Below the pieces are notes generated by a model. That model was not told the DNA's origin. It saw nothing but the letters and a program-made list of their open reading frames with translations, and did no database searches. The position numbers and the translations under genes are program-made. From the NCBI GenBank assembly GCA_947450645.1, contig CANFWH010000006.1, positions 1 to 64,000 on the forward strand: a stretch of 64,000 nt of DNA. Direction: 5' to 3'. Below are positions 42,513 through 51,897 of this stretch, piece by piece (position 1 is the first letter of the stretch; each line of letters begins with the position of its first letter). Source of the stretch: Comamonadaceae bacterium (GTDB lineage Bacteria > Pseudomonadota > Gammaproteobacteria > Burkholderiales > Burkholderiaceae_C).

Positions 42513-43001
42513 TCAAGGTTTTTCGCAGGGCGCATCCATTGTTGCCCATAGCATGACCGTCGCTGTTTTAACCCCTTTGTCGTTAAACTTTTTGAGCGCA
42601 GCACGTGCGGCGTTTTCTGATTCAAACTGTCCCAAAGACAGTCCCAGCTTGAGTGTGGGTTTAGAGATTTCGCTACTCACAACGCCAAGCTGTTTAAGCT
42701 CCGCACGCTTTTTGTTATTGGCGGCAGTCGTCGCATAGGGTCCCATATAGATCACCCATTGTTCATGTAGAACGGTACAAGCCTCAGCGGTCGACGTTGT
42801 CGTTATCGGCGGGGTGGCGATGTTGGCTAGGGCGGGCAAAGGTGTGACGAGTACAGCCTCTGCATTGATTTGTTTGGCGATACGCTCTGGCTCTCGCTGC
42901 GAAGCATCATCGCCTAAAAGTGATTGAAACCAAGTTTGGTTATACGTAAAGTAGCCTACGTTGGCAATGAGCAGAGCCAGTACGAATTTTTTTAAAGACA
43001 C
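42513..43001 (-). CDS. SPOR-domain protein
   Basis: A 162-aa protein with one N-terminal transmembrane helix (FVLALLIANVGYFTYNQ) and a C-terminal SPOR domain (about 85-155: WVIYMGPYATTAANNKKRAEL, LSLGQFESENAARAALKKF). SPOR domains bind denuded peptidoglycan at division septa. It overlaps the end of birA by 10 bp, so translation is coupled. In related genomes a coaX gene usually lies between these two; it is missing here. Confidence 0.88.
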   Translation of the reverse strand: MSLKKFVLALLIANVGYFTYNQTWFQSLLGDDASQREPERIAKQINAEAVLVTPLPALANIATPPITTTSTAEACTVLHEQWVIYMGPYATTAANNKKRAELKQLGVVSSEISKPTLKLGLSLGQFESENAARAALKKFNDKGVKTATVMLWATMDAPCEKP

Positions 43002-43708
43002 ACGGATACCTCGTGACTAATGATAGTTTGCAAGCGGGTGTCCGTTTGTAGCATCAGTGCGCCCACATCACTAATACCCGCATACTTTCCTGCCATGCCG
43101 CTGGAGAGCTTGATGGATAAGCCTTGCAGGGCATCCCGCTTGGCAAAGCTTGCTGCATAAGGCTTCCAGCCATACTGCTCGAAATTTTTGATGCTATCCA
43201 CAAGTGGTTGGAGCATACGCTGTAGCGTGGCTTCGCGTGTGATGTGGGGAATCAGCTCGCGCAGGCCAATGGGTGCGGCCTTAGTATCTAATGCAGCTTG
43301 CGTACGCGCAGCAGCAGGCGCTTCTAAATTGATGCCAACGCCAATGACGGCGTAGCGCTCGCCGACTGGCGCGTCTTTGATAGCCGTGGTCTCAATCAAA
43401 ATGCCTGCAAGCTTTTGGCCATCCACCCATAAATCATTTGGCCATTTGATTTGAATGCGAGGGTGCAGACTCTCAGCGATGCTCACACCGACAGCGAGTG
43501 AGAGACCTGACCAATCAGTGGGTGTCAAGGGCAAGCCAAGACTAAATATAAGCGAGTGCTCATCCGAAAGCCATGCGCGTCCCAAACGTCCACGTCCAGC
43601 CGTTTGATCCTTTGCAACCAAGCAGACCGCGCTGTAGTCGCCAGTAGCCGCGCGGCGCATCAGCTCGCTGTTGGTGGAATCGATAGATTGAACGAATTCA
43701 ATGTTCAT
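42992..43708 (-). CDS. birA: Biotin-[acetyl-CoA-carboxylase] ligase
   Basis: Attaches biotin to carboxyl carrier proteins using ATP. The 238-aa protein has the catalytic signature AGRGRLGRAWLSD, QIKWPNDLWVDGQKLAGILIE (in two parts, IKWPNDLW and KLAGILIE) and GVGINLE. There is no N-terminal helix-turn-helix, so it is a monofunctional ligase and not a biotin repressor. It overlaps the SET gene by 4 bp upstream and the SPOR gene by 10 bp downstream. Confidence 0.94.
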   Translation of the reverse strand: MNIEFVQSIDSTNSELMRRAATGDYSAVCLVAKDQTAGRGRLGRAWLSDEHSLIFSLGLPLTPTDWSGLSLAVGVSIAESLHPRIQIKWPNDLWVDGQKLAGILIETTAIKDAPVGERYAVIGVGINLEAPAAARTQAALDTKAAPIGLRELIPHITREATLQRMLQPLVDSIKNFEQYGWKPYAASFAKRDALQGLSIKLSSGMAGKYAGISDVGALMLQTDTRLQTIISHEVSVCL

Positions 43709-44151
43709 CGCTTGGGTGCCAGCATCGTGCCTCGGCAGAGCTTGCTACCGCAGTAACAGGCAAATTCCTTTTTTAGCCTTGGCGTGTAGCGCTCATCAAT
43801 CGTGAGGCCGTAGTCGTAGTTCAGCTCTTCGCCTGCTTTGATATTGCGCAGTGCTTTGATATAGATTCGGTCGTCGTCGGGATCGCTTTCGCAATTGGGC
43901 TCGCAAGAGTGATTGATCCATTTAGCCGAGTTACCCTTTACACGGCCATCAATCACGCAAAGATCGTCAATGTGAAAATAGAAAGTATGGTTGGGCTGCT
44001 TGGGGTCGTGTGGGTGGCGATCAAGCGCTTCGTTCCAGCTGATAAGCTCGCCCTTGTATTCGATCACGCGCTCGCCTTTTTTGATGGGTTTAACGGCAAA
44101 AACACCACGTCCATGAACAGCTGAAGAACGGGCTTGAATTTTTCTAGACAT
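43705..44151 (-). CDS. SET-domain lysine methyltransferase-like protein
   Basis: A 148-aa minimal SET domain protein. Motifs in order: SAVHGRGVFAVKPIKKGERVIEY, KWINHSCEPNCE (the pseudoknot NHS core), ELNYDYG (catalytic Tyr) and a post-SET zinc motif CYCGSKLCRG. Bacterial members are widespread in proteobacteria and their protein substrates are mostly unknown. The start at 44151 (MSRKIQARSS) is divergent from topB with 86 bp between starts. Confidence 0.9.
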   Translation of the reverse strand: MSRKIQARSSAVHGRGVFAVKPIKKGERVIEYKGELISWNEALDRHPHDPKQPNHTFYFHIDDLCVIDGRVKGNSAKWINHSCEPNCESDPDDDRIYIKALRNIKAGEELNYDYGLTIDERYTPRLKKEFACYCGSKLCRGTMLAPKR

Positions 44152-44237
44152 AATGCGCGGGAAATGAATCGGGATTAATTGCAAATAATGGATCCCTATT
44201 TTAGAAGCCTATTTTGTTTAGTTATGAGAGTCCATCC

Positions 44238-46976
44238 ATGAGCGAAACCATTGCCAAAACCCTTGTGATTGCTGAGAAGCCGTCGGTTGCTGCCGATATT
44301 GTGAAAGCGCTCACACCATCATCTGGCAAGTTTGAAAAAAGTACAGAGTATTTTGAAAACGATGCCTATGTGGTCACCAGCGCCGTGGGTCATTTATTAG
44401 AAATTCAAGCACCCGAAGAGTTTGATGTGAAGCGCGGCAAGTGGAGTTTTGCGAACTTACCCGTGATTCCGCCGCACTTCGATTTAAAACCGATTGATAA
44501 AACAAAAACTCGTCTTGCCGCTGTCATGCGTTTAGTCAAGCGCAAAGACATTGGCTCCTTGATTAATGCCTGCGACGCGGGGCGCGAGGGTGAGCTGATC
44601 TTCCGCTTGATTCAGCAACACGCTAAATCGAAGCACGCGGTCAAGCGCCTGTGGTTGCAGTCGATGACACCGCAAGCGATTCGAGATGGTTTTGCCAATT
44701 TGCGCACCGACAAGCAAATGCAGCCACTAGCCGACGCGGCGCGTTGCCGCTCTGAGGCCGATTGGCTGGTGGGCATTAACGGCACGCGCGCCATGACGGC
44801 GTTCAATTCGCGTGATGGCGGATTCTTTTTAACAACAGTAGGCCGCGTGCAAACGCCCACGCTGTCGGTGGTGGTGGAGCGCGAAGAACAGATTCGTAAA
44901 TTTATCTCGCGCGACTATTGGGAAGTGCACGCTAGCTTTGATGTGGCGGCGGGTTCGTATCCAGCCAAGTGGATTGATACCGCGTGGAAAAAGAGCGAGG
45001 ATGAGCATGCCAGAGCGGATCGTGTTTGGAACGCGCCAGATGCCAAAGCCATAGCGGATGCGGTGCGCGGGCAAACGGGCACGGTCTCCGAGCAATCAAA
45101 ACCCACCACGCAGGCGAGTCCTTTGTTGTTTGATTTGACAAGTCTCCAGCGCGAAGCCAATGGTCGCTTCGGCTTTAGCGCCAAGACCACGCTCTCGATT
45201 GCGCAGTCTTTATATGAGCGCCATAAAGCACTGACGTATCCGCGAACCGATTCACGTGCGTTGCCCGAGGACTATGTACCCGTGGTCAAGCAAACGTTTG
45301 AAATGCTAGCGGACAGCGGGATGCGTCATCTCGCGCCGCACGCCAAGGTCGCGCTCAGTAAGGGCTATATCAAGCCGACTAAGCGTGTGTTTGATAACGC
45401 CAAAGTCAGCGATCACTTTGCGATCATCCCGACGCTGGAAGCGCCAAGTGGTCTCTCCGAAGCGGAGCAAAAGGTGTATGACTTGGTCGTGCGCCGCTTC
45501 ATGGCAGTGTTTTATCCAAGCGCCGAATACTTGGTGACGACACGCCTGACGGTTGTCAAAAATCACACGTTTCAATCGAACGGAAAAGTGCTGGTCAACC
45601 CAGGCTGGCTCGCCATCTTTGGTAAAGAGGCGCAGGATGAAAACACTGAAGGCGGTCAAAATTTAGTCGCCGTTACGGATGGTGAAAAGCCGCTTTGCGC
45701 TGAGATTGAAAGCAAGGGGCTCAAGACGCGTCCACCCGCTCGCTATTCAGAAGCCACGCTGCTAGGCGCGATGGAAGGTGCAGGCAAGCTGGTAGAAGAC
45801 GACGATATGCGCGAAGCCATGCAGGAAAAGGGTCTCGGCACACCTGCCACGCGCTCCAGCATCATCGAGGGTTTGATTGCCGAGAAGTACATGCTGCGCG
45901 AAGGGCGCGAACTCATCGCGACTGCCAAGGCTTTTCAACTCATGACCTTGCTGCGCGGTTTGGATGTGGAAGAACTCACCAAGCCAGCGCTCACGGGTGA
46001 GTGGGAATACAAGCTCTCCGAGATGGAGCACGGACGGATGTCGCGCGACGCCTTCATGGGCGAGATTGCCGCGATGACGCAAAGCATGGTGCAAAAGGCC
46101 AAGTCATTTGATCGTGACACCATACCTGGCGACTATTCCACTTTGACGCAAGCCTGTCCTAATTGCGGTGGCGTGGTTAAAGAAAACTATCGTCGTTATG
46201 GCTGTGTTGGCAAGGCGGGAAGCGAAGAAGGTTGTGGTTTTTCATTCACTAAAACCCCCGCAGGTCGCACATTTGAATTAGCCGAAGCAGATCAATTTTT
46301 GCGCGATCAAAAAATTGGCCCACTGGAGGGTTTCCGCTCCAAAGCGGGCTGGCCTTTCGTGGCTGAGTTGGCTCTTGTTCGCGACGAAGAGACCAATAAT
46401 TTTAAACTCGAATTTGACTTCGGCGATGCCGCCAAAGAAGCAGCCGAGAGCGGCGAGCTGCAAGATTTAAGCGAAAAAACTAGCTTGGGCGTTTGTCCCA
46501 AATGCGGCTCGGGTGTGTATGAGCTGGGTTCTAGTTACTACTGCGAAAAAACCATCCCAACCATGGCTCAGGCCACGCCGACTTGTGATTTCAAAAGCGG
46601 GCGCATCATTTTGCAACAGCCCGTTGAGCCTGAGCAAATGGCGAAATTGCTCGCGACAGGCAAGACTGATTTGCTGGATAAATTTGTTTCGATGCGCACT
46701 CGGCGCGGCTTTAAGGCTTTTCTCGCTTGGAGCAAAGAAGAGAACAAAGTCATTTTTGAGTTTGAACCAAGGCCTGAGGGCGCACGCAAATTTCCACCGC
46801 GCAAAACAGCGGCAGCTAAGACGGCAGCCACTAAAACGGCACTCGTGCAAGCCACGATTGGCGCGGCTTCCCAGCCAGTTGCTAAAAAAGTGCCAGCCAA
46901 GAAGGTAGCCACGAAGAAAACGGCGGCCAAAAAAGCACCCACCAAGAAAGTTACGACTAAGAAAGTACCGAAGTAA
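44238..46976 (+). CDS. topB: DNA topoisomerase III-like type IA topoisomerase
   Basis: Single-strand passing topoisomerase that unlinks DNA intermediates. The 912-aa protein has the TOPRIM domain (VIAEKPSVAADI, NACDAGREGELIFR), the catalytic Tyr in ALTYPRTDSRALPEDY, and C-terminal zinc ribbons (CPNCGG...GCVGKAGSEEGCGF; CPKCGSGVYE). It ends in a Lys/Ala-rich tail with repeated KKxxxKK units that likely binds DNA non-specifically. The start at 44238 (MSETIAKTL) matches the family. It is longer than E. coli TopB (about 650 aa), as in other Burkholderiales. Confidence 0.94.
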   Translation: MSETIAKTLVIAEKPSVAADIVKALTPSSGKFEKSTEYFENDAYVVTSAVGHLLEIQAPEEFDVKRGKWSFANLPVIPPHFDLKPIDKTKTRLAAVMRLVKRKDIGSLINACDAGREGELIFRLIQQHAKSKHAVKRLWLQSMTPQAIRDGFANLRTDKQMQPLADAARCRSEADWLVGINGTRAMTAFNSRDGGFFLTTVGRVQTPTLSVVVEREEQIRKFISRDYWEVHASFDVAAGSYPAKWIDTAWKKSEDEHARADRVWNAPDAKAIADAVRGQTGTVSEQSKPTTQASPLLFDLTSLQREANGRFGFSAKTTLSIAQSLYERHKALTYPRTDSRALPEDYVPVVKQTFEMLADSGMRHLAPHAKVALSKGYIKPTKRVFDNAKVSDHFAIIPTLEAPSGLSEAEQKVYDLVVRRFMAVFYPSAEYLVTTRLTVVKNHTFQSNGKVLVNPGWLAIFGKEAQDENTEGGQNLVAVTDGEKPLCAEIESKGLKTRPPARYSEATLLGAMEGAGKLVEDDDMREAMQEKGLGTPATRSSIIEGLIAEKYMLREGRELIATAKAFQLMTLLRGLDVEELTKPALTGEWEYKLSEMEHGRMSRDAFMGEIAAMTQSMVQKAKSFDRDTIPGDYSTLTQACPNCGGVVKENYRRYGCVGKAGSEEGCGFSFTKTPAGRTFELAEADQFLRDQKIGPLEGFRSKAGWPFVAELALVRDEETNNFKLEFDFGDAAKEAAESGELQDLSEKTSLGVCPKCGSGVYELGSSYYCEKTIPTMAQATPTCDFKSGRIILQQPVEPEQMAKLLATGKTDLLDKFVSMRTRRGFKAFLAWSKEENKVIFEFEPRPEGARKFPPRKTAAAKTAATKTALVQATIGAASQPVAKKVPAKKVATKKTAAKKAPTKKVTTKKVPK

Positions 46977-46981
46977 TTTTT

Positions 46982-47659
46982 ATGAAATTCAAACTCTATT
47001 TCGCACCAGGCGCTTGCTCATTTGTTCCTCACGCCATGCTGCAAATCGCGGGGGCAGATTTCGAGCCTGTGATGGTGAAGCTGCATAAGGGTGAGCAAAA
47101 CTCGCCTGAGTACCACGCCATCAATCCGCGTGGACAAGTGCCCGTGCTGGTTGTGAATCCTGAGTCTGAATCACCCGTGGCGCTCACGCAAATCGTGGCA
47201 ATCATCAGCTACTTAAATGATGTGTTTCCAAGCGCGCAGTTTTTACCAATCGAGCCGCTTGCCAAGGCGCGTGCGATGTCTACTTTGGCGTGGATGAACA
47301 ACACCGTACACCCCACTTTCACGCACATTTTTATGCCGCAAAAGTTTACCGATAACGCTACTATTCATGGCGATTTGGGTGCGTTCAATCGCAAACTTTA
47401 TGCCGCGCAGTTAGCAGAGTTAAACGCCATGGTCGAAGCAAAGAATGCGCGAGAGGCCTTGTATTTATTGGGCTCGAAGCTAAGTCCGATTGATTTGTAT
47501 TGCCTCACGCTCACCCGTTGGGGTGGCATGGCGGGCGTTGATCCAACCACGCACAATGCCGCGCTGTGGGGGCATATTCAAATGGTCGCAGCGCATCCTG
47601 CGGTGGCAGAAGTTGTTGCGCGTGAACGCTTGCAGCTGAACGTTTATCAGCCCAGTTAG
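46982..47659 (+). CDS. Glutathione S-transferase (beta-like)
   Basis: A 225-aa cytosolic thioredoxin-fold protein. The N-terminus FKLYFAPGACSFVPHAML has the Cys10-type residue of beta-class bacterial GSTs, NPRGQVPVL provides the cis-Pro glutathione site, and QIVAIISYL follows. The C-terminal all-helical domain carries SPIDLYCLTLTRW. It starts 5 bp after topB and ends sharing TTAG with the convergent psiE gene. The substrate is unknown. Confidence 0.88.
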   Translation: MKFKLYFAPGACSFVPHAMLQIAGADFEPVMVKLHKGEQNSPEYHAINPRGQVPVLVVNPESESPVALTQIVAIISYLNDVFPSAQFLPIEPLAKARAMSTLAWMNNTVHPTFTHIFMPQKFTDNATIHGDLGAFNRKLYAAQLAELNAMVEAKNAREALYLLGSKLSPIDLYCLTLTRWGGMAGVDPTTHNAALWGHIQMVAAHPAVAEVVARERLQLNVYQPS

Positions 47660-48090
47660 TCGCTCGTCAGCTCGCTCGCGCTGGAGCCTTTGTATGGATA
47701 GCGCACATGACCATAGCGCACGATGAGCACCGCAATGGACAAGAGCACAATCGTGACGGCAATCGCAATCAAGTGCCAGTTATCAAACGTTTTGGCTTCC
47801 ACAATGAGCACCCTTGCGAGTGCAACGATGGCAATGTAGATCGGGTAGCGCACTTGAATTTGTCCCGTCTTGAAATACTGCCCAACCATCGCCAAAATTT
47901 CAAGATATAAAAATAGCAAGAGTAAGTCGGAGAGATCGACTTTGCTTGTAGTGACCATGCTCCATGTCTCTTGTCCAATCGCAAAGGTTGTCGCAAAGCC
48001 AATGATGCACAGCCCGATGACCTCCACCACATTAAGTCCCGCATAAAAATAAGAGTTGCGGTGAAGTCCGAAGCGTTCGTCGATGCCCAT
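47656..48090 (-). CDS. psiE: PsiE-family phosphate-starvation-inducible membrane protein
   Basis: A 144-aa inner-membrane protein with four predicted helices (about 15-35, 50-70, 80-98, 107-127). The segment LLLLFLYLEILAMVGQYF and the conserved QVRYPIYIAIVALARVLI are typical of PsiE. The function is unknown; E. coli psiE responds to phosphate and cAMP. It lies 11 bp downstream of the sensor kinase gene on the same strand. Confidence 0.85.
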   Translation of the reverse strand: MGIDERFGLHRNSYFYAGLNVVEVIGLCIIGFATTFAIGQETWSMVTTSKVDLSDLLLLFLYLEILAMVGQYFKTGQIQVRYPIYIAIVALARVLIVEAKTFDNWHLIAIAVTIVLLSIAVLIVRYGHVRYPYKGSSASELTSD

Positions 48091-48101
48091 GATGCGTCCT
48101 T

Positions 48102-49556
48102 TTAAGTTGTTGAGTTTTCGAACCGTACTGTAAACCGCGTACCAGGCGGCGTGTGCAGTCGTCTTGCGTCTTCCACGAGCAGCGTGGCGTGATGTTGTCT
48201 CGCAATGGCTTGGACAATGGCTAAACCAAGCCCAGAGCCATCTACGCGGTTACTGAGGCTGTCATTCATGCGGTAGAACGGCTGTAAGACGCGCTCACGC
48301 TCAGCAGCTGGAATGCCAGGCCCAGTGTCTTCCACTTGCAGGGACAGAGTGCCGCCGTCGCGGTCTTGCAGCACCCGTGCCGTAATCACACCGCGGCCTG
48401 GCGTATAGTTGATGGCGTTTTCTAATAAATTACGAACCAACTCTTTGAGCAGAACGGCATTCCCAAGCATAGTGCTGTCGCGCACCCCAGACGTATCGTC
48501 ATAGCCTAAATCCATGCGTTTGTCCAAAGCCTGCGGGAGTGCACCCTTTACCGCGTCAATGACGATACGCTCCAAATTTACTTGTGTTTTCGCAACCGTA
48601 CTACCAGTGGCTTCAGCGCGTGCTAATGCCAAGAGTTGATTGACCGTACGCGTCGCGCGAACACTAGAACGTCCTACTTGCTTCAGTGAGTGCTTCAAAT
48701 CCTCAGTGCTCACGCCCTCGCGCAACGCTAAATCGGCTTGCATGCGAAGTCCTGCAAGCGGCGTTTTTAGCTGATGTGCGGCATCCGCTAAAAAACGCTT
48801 TTGAATCATCATGGAGTCATTAAGCCGTGCTAACAAGTCGTTAATCGATGCAATCAGCGGCGAAATTTCGCGCGGTACATCGGTGAGATCAAGTGGACTC
48901 ACATCATCGCTTTTACGTTGACGAATGCGGTGCTCCAGCTCTTTAATCGGCTCCGTGCCGCGTATCAGCGCCAACCAAATGAGGAGCACCACCAAAGGCA
49001 ACATCAGTAATTGCGGCAACATAACGCCTTTAATAATTTCGGTGGCTAACTTGGAGCGTTTCTCCAAGGTTTCAGCGACCTGAACGAGTACGGGCTTATC
49101 ACCAGGTTTTCGATCAGAGACGTTTTGCAAATCGACCCACATATAAGCGACCCGAATGTCGCGTCCTTGATATTCGTCAGCGCGGATGTGGACAACGCCG
49201 ATGCTGGGCTTGTCTTCAAATAATGGCTGTGATAGCTCGCGCTCACCCGCAACGTATTCTCCCCACACGCCTAGCACCTGGTAGTAAACAATATCAGCGT
49301 CATCCGCCCGCAAAATTTCACGTGCAGGTGATGGTAAATTAAGTTGGGTCTGATTTTGTTTCACCCGCACTAGCTGCGATAGAGCTTGAACGTTGTACTC
49401 TAAGGCGCGGTCAAAAGGTCTGCCTGCTGTGTTTTGTGCGACTAGCCAAGTTAGCACAAGGCTCAGCGGCCAAATCAGCATCAGCGGAATGAGCATCCAA
49501 TCCAGAATTTCGCCAAACAAACTACGCTTGCCGCGCTGGAAAAAATTGTATGCCAT
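48102..49556 (-). CDS. Sensor histidine kinase, TctE/QseC-like
   Basis: A 484-aa membrane kinase: TM1 about 20-38, a periplasmic 2CSK-type sensor domain of about 140 residues, TM2 about 178-196, HAMP, then a HisKA domain with phospho-accepting His in FLADAAHQLKTPLAG, and an HATPase_c domain (NLLENAINYTP, EDTGPGIP, GSGLGLAIV). It pairs with the response regulator 14 bp upstream. TctE relatives sense tricarboxylates, but tctCBA is not here; a Bug/TctC-like gene at 55245 is on the other strand. Confidence 0.92.
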   Translation of the reverse strand: MAYNFFQRGKRSLFGEILDWMLIPLMLIWPLSLVLTWLVAQNTAGRPFDRALEYNVQALSQLVRVKQNQTQLNLPSPAREILRADDADIVYYQVLGVWGEYVAGERELSQPLFEDKPSIGVVHIRADEYQGRDIRVAYMWVDLQNVSDRKPGDKPVLVQVAETLEKRSKLATEIIKGVMLPQLLMLPLVVLLIWLALIRGTEPIKELEHRIRQRKSDDVSPLDLTDVPREISPLIASINDLLARLNDSMMIQKRFLADAAHQLKTPLAGLRMQADLALREGVSTEDLKHSLKQVGRSSVRATRTVNQLLALARAEATGSTVAKTQVNLERIVIDAVKGALPQALDKRMDLGYDDTSGVRDSTMLGNAVLLKELVRNLLENAINYTPGRGVITARVLQDRDGGTLSLQVEDTGPGIPAAERERVLQPFYRMNDSLSNRVDGSGLGLAIVQAIARQHHATLLVEDARRLHTPPGTRFTVRFENSTT

Positions 49557-49570
49557 ACCCCAGTAATGGA

Positions 49571-50242
49571 TTAGTTAATTTTTTCTAGGCAATAACCCAG
49601 GCCACGCACGGTGGCTATGCGAACCGTACCTTTTTCAATCTTTTTGCGTAGGCGATGGATGTACACCTCAATCGCATTGGTGCTAACCTCTTCGCCCCAC
49701 TCACACAGCCGCTCTACCAATTGGTCCTTACTCACCAAGCGTCCAGTGCGTTGCAAAAGCACCTCTAAAAGCCCCAACTCACGCGCTGACAAATCCACCA
49801 TCTTGCCTTCGAGCGTCGCCACGCGTCCTGCTTGGTCGTATTGCAGTGGACCATGGTTGATCACGCTTGACGAGACGTTCGAGCCGCGCCGCGTGAGCGC
49901 ACGCACACGCGCTTCTAACTCTTGTAGCGAAAAGGGTTTGGCCATGTAATCGTCCGCACCGAGGTCAAGTCCTTTGACGCGATCCTCTATGCTGTCCGAC
50001 GCGGTGAGGATGAGCACGGGAATCTTTGCGCTGCGTGAGCGCAAGCGCCTTAGCACGTCCAGTCCGTGCATCTTAGGCAAGTCCAAATCGAGAATGAGCA
50101 AGTCAAACTCGCTGTGCGTCATCAAAGCAGCATCGGCTTGGTTGCCGTCAGCCACATGATCGACCGCCGCGCCGCTTTGGCGCAATGTGCGCAGCAAGCC
50201 ATCGGCTAGCACTTGGTCGTCTTCAGCAATCAAAATTCGCAT
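49571..50242 (-). CDS. OmpR-family response regulator, TctD-like
   Basis: A 223-aa regulator: receiver domain 1-115 with the acidic pair in IAEDDQ, phospho-acceptor Asp in LLILDLDLPKMHG, switch Thr in LILTASD and Lys in DDYMAKPF. The C-terminal winged helix has the recognition region STNAIEVYIHRLRKKIE. It precedes its cognate kinase in the same unit. The target genes cannot be told from sequence. Confidence 0.93.
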   Translation of the reverse strand: MRILIAEDDQVLADGLLRTLRQSGAAVDHVADGNQADAALMTHSEFDLLILDLDLPKMHGLDVLRRLRSRSAKIPVLILTASDSIEDRVKGLDLGADDYMAKPFSLQELEARVRALTRRGSNVSSSVINHGPLQYDQAGRVATLEGKMVDLSARELGLLEVLLQRTGRLVSKDQLVERLCEWGEEVSTNAIEVYIHRLRKKIEKGTVRIATVRGLGYCLEKIN

Positions 50243-50278
50243 AGCAATTCCTAATGGTGAAAGTGTGTTGACGTCATT

Positions 50279-50797
50279 CTAATAACCGTGAGCATAAGCT
50301 TCGAGTCCAAGGCGCACCACAGTTGCCACGTCTTCACCCACATCAAAGCGAAACTCTTGCTCTGCCTTGCGCACGGCATCCACAAAGGCATTAAGCCAAA
50401 GTTGCCCCACCTGCGTGTAGCTTACCCACTTGGCGCGCGCGTCCAGCGGGTCAGTTTGGCGCTCGATTAAACCCCATGCCTCGCATTGATCCAGCACATC
50501 GCTCATAGCTTGTTTGCTAATGCCGGCGCTGATGGAGAGTGTAGATGCGCGTGCCCCGTTGGCTGGCAGATGGCGCGTGAGGTGAATATGTGCGGCGCTA
50601 ATTTGGTCACGCGCGGCAAGATTGGACAGCGCCAATGGCAGATCAGGATGCGCTGCCATCAGCTGCAAAACGCGAGCATCAAAATGCCGCAGTGCATCGC
50701 CCAGCAGATGTCCAAGGTGACGCGGATTGCCGCTGCTGCCTGTTGCGTGCACACCCATTTCGGCGGCTTTCGGTGTGGATTTGAGACCTATTTTCAC
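50279..50797 (-). CDS. MarR-like winged-helix regulator
   Basis: A 172-aa probable dimeric transcription regulator. The helix-turn-helix lies around STLSISAGISKQAMSDVLDQ and the wing follows as RQTDPLDARAKWVSYT, the DxRxK pattern of MarR proteins. The N-terminal 30 residues are less conserved. It lies 7 bp after the aldo-keto reductase gene, so it probably regulates that operon; the ligand is unknown. Confidence 0.82.
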   Translation of the reverse strand: MKIGLKSTPKAAEMGVHATGSSGNPRHLGHLLGDALRHFDARVLQLMAAHPDLPLALSNLAARDQISAAHIHLTRHLPANGARASTLSISAGISKQAMSDVLDQCEAWGLIERQTDPLDARAKWVSYTQVGQLWLNAFVDAVRKAEQEFRFDVGEDVATVVRLGLEAYAHGY

Positions 50798-50804
50798 GCG
50801 AGAC

Positions 50805-51806
50805 TCAAACGTCTTCTTCCGTATCCACTTCGCTACGCCCCTGCGCGTTGTAGCGATGGCCTTTAACCCGTGCCTTATCTAGTAAGGCTTCCACGGCAGC
50901 AATGCTTCGCGCATCAAGCTGGATATGACCCGCAGTGAAGTTGTCTTGCATGTGAGCCACTTGTGTCGTGCCTGGAATCGTGATGAGGTCAGGATGCTTG
51001 CTCAGCATCCAAGCCAGTGCGAGCTGCGCTCCCGTGCAGCCTAGGCTTTTGGCGAACGCCAAATAGCTAGAGAGCAGCTTCAAGTTTTCAGGGTAATTTT
51101 CAGGTGAAAAACGCGGCATAGAGCGACGGATGTCTTTGGCATCAAGCGTCGCAACATCGGTGAGGTTGCCACATAAAAATCCGCGCGCCACGGGGCTAAA
51201 GGCGACGAAAGTTACGCCTAATTCTTTGCATGCATCTAGCACGGCGATCTCTGGGTTACGCGTCCACAGCGAGTATTCAGTTTGCAGCGCAGCGATAGGT
51301 GCTTCGCGGTAAGCCTTACGCAGCGTGGCTGCGCCAACTTCGGATAGGCCAATGCTTTGGATTTTTCCAGCACGTTGCAAGTCGGCCAACGCACCCACGG
51401 ACTCTTCAATCGGTACACGTTTGTCCCAGCGATGCAAATAATAAAGATCGATCACGTCAGTTTTGAGACGCTTGAGACTAGTTTCGCACTGGGCACGGAT
51501 TTTGGCGGGGGAGCCATCAATCACGCGGGTCATTTTCCCATCGACTAACTCGCCGCCCATGCCGCATTTGCTCGCGAGCACAAAGCGCTTTCGATACGTG
51601 GATAGCACCTCTCCAACCAGTGTTTCATTTGCGCCAAAGCCATACAGCGTGGCAGTGTCGAAGAAGTCGTAGCCCTCGTCCAGCGCTCCGAGTAGTACGC
51701 GTTCGGCATGATCAGGGCTTGGTGGCACGCCATAAGCGTGGCTGAGGTTCATACAACCAAGGCCGACGGGGTTAATGTTGAAGTGGGCAAGTTTTCGTTT
51801 TTGCAT
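50805..51806 (-). CDS. Aldo/keto reductase
   Basis: A 333-aa NADP-dependent oxidoreductase of the AKR superfamily (AKR13-like). The catalytic tetrad is visible as Asp and Tyr in DFFDTATLYGFG, Lys in LASKCG and His in LYYLHRWD. The cofactor loop IPGTTQVAHMQDN is near the C-terminus. It reduces an unknown carbonyl compound. It leads the operon with the MarR-like gene and is divergent from the DUF1080 gene. Confidence 0.92.
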   Translation of the reverse strand: MQKRKLAHFNINPVGLGCMNLSHAYGVPPSPDHAERVLLGALDEGYDFFDTATLYGFGANETLVGEVLSTYRKRFVLASKCGMGGELVDGKMTRVIDGSPAKIRAQCETSLKRLKTDVIDLYYLHRWDKRVPIEESVGALADLQRAGKIQSIGLSEVGAATLRKAYREAPIAALQTEYSLWTRNPEIAVLDACKELGVTFVAFSPVARGFLCGNLTDVATLDAKDIRRSMPRFSPENYPENLKLLSSYLAFAKSLGCTGAQLALAWMLSKHPDLITIPGTTQVAHMQDNFTAGHIQLDARSIAAVEALLDKARVKGHRYNAQGRSEVDTEEDV

Positions 51807-51897
51807 GGATGACAGTCTTAGGGAAAAACTCTATAGGAGTGAAGCGATAACCGCAGTATAAAACCGCTTAGTTCATATTTTTAACTAGGAGTACCCA

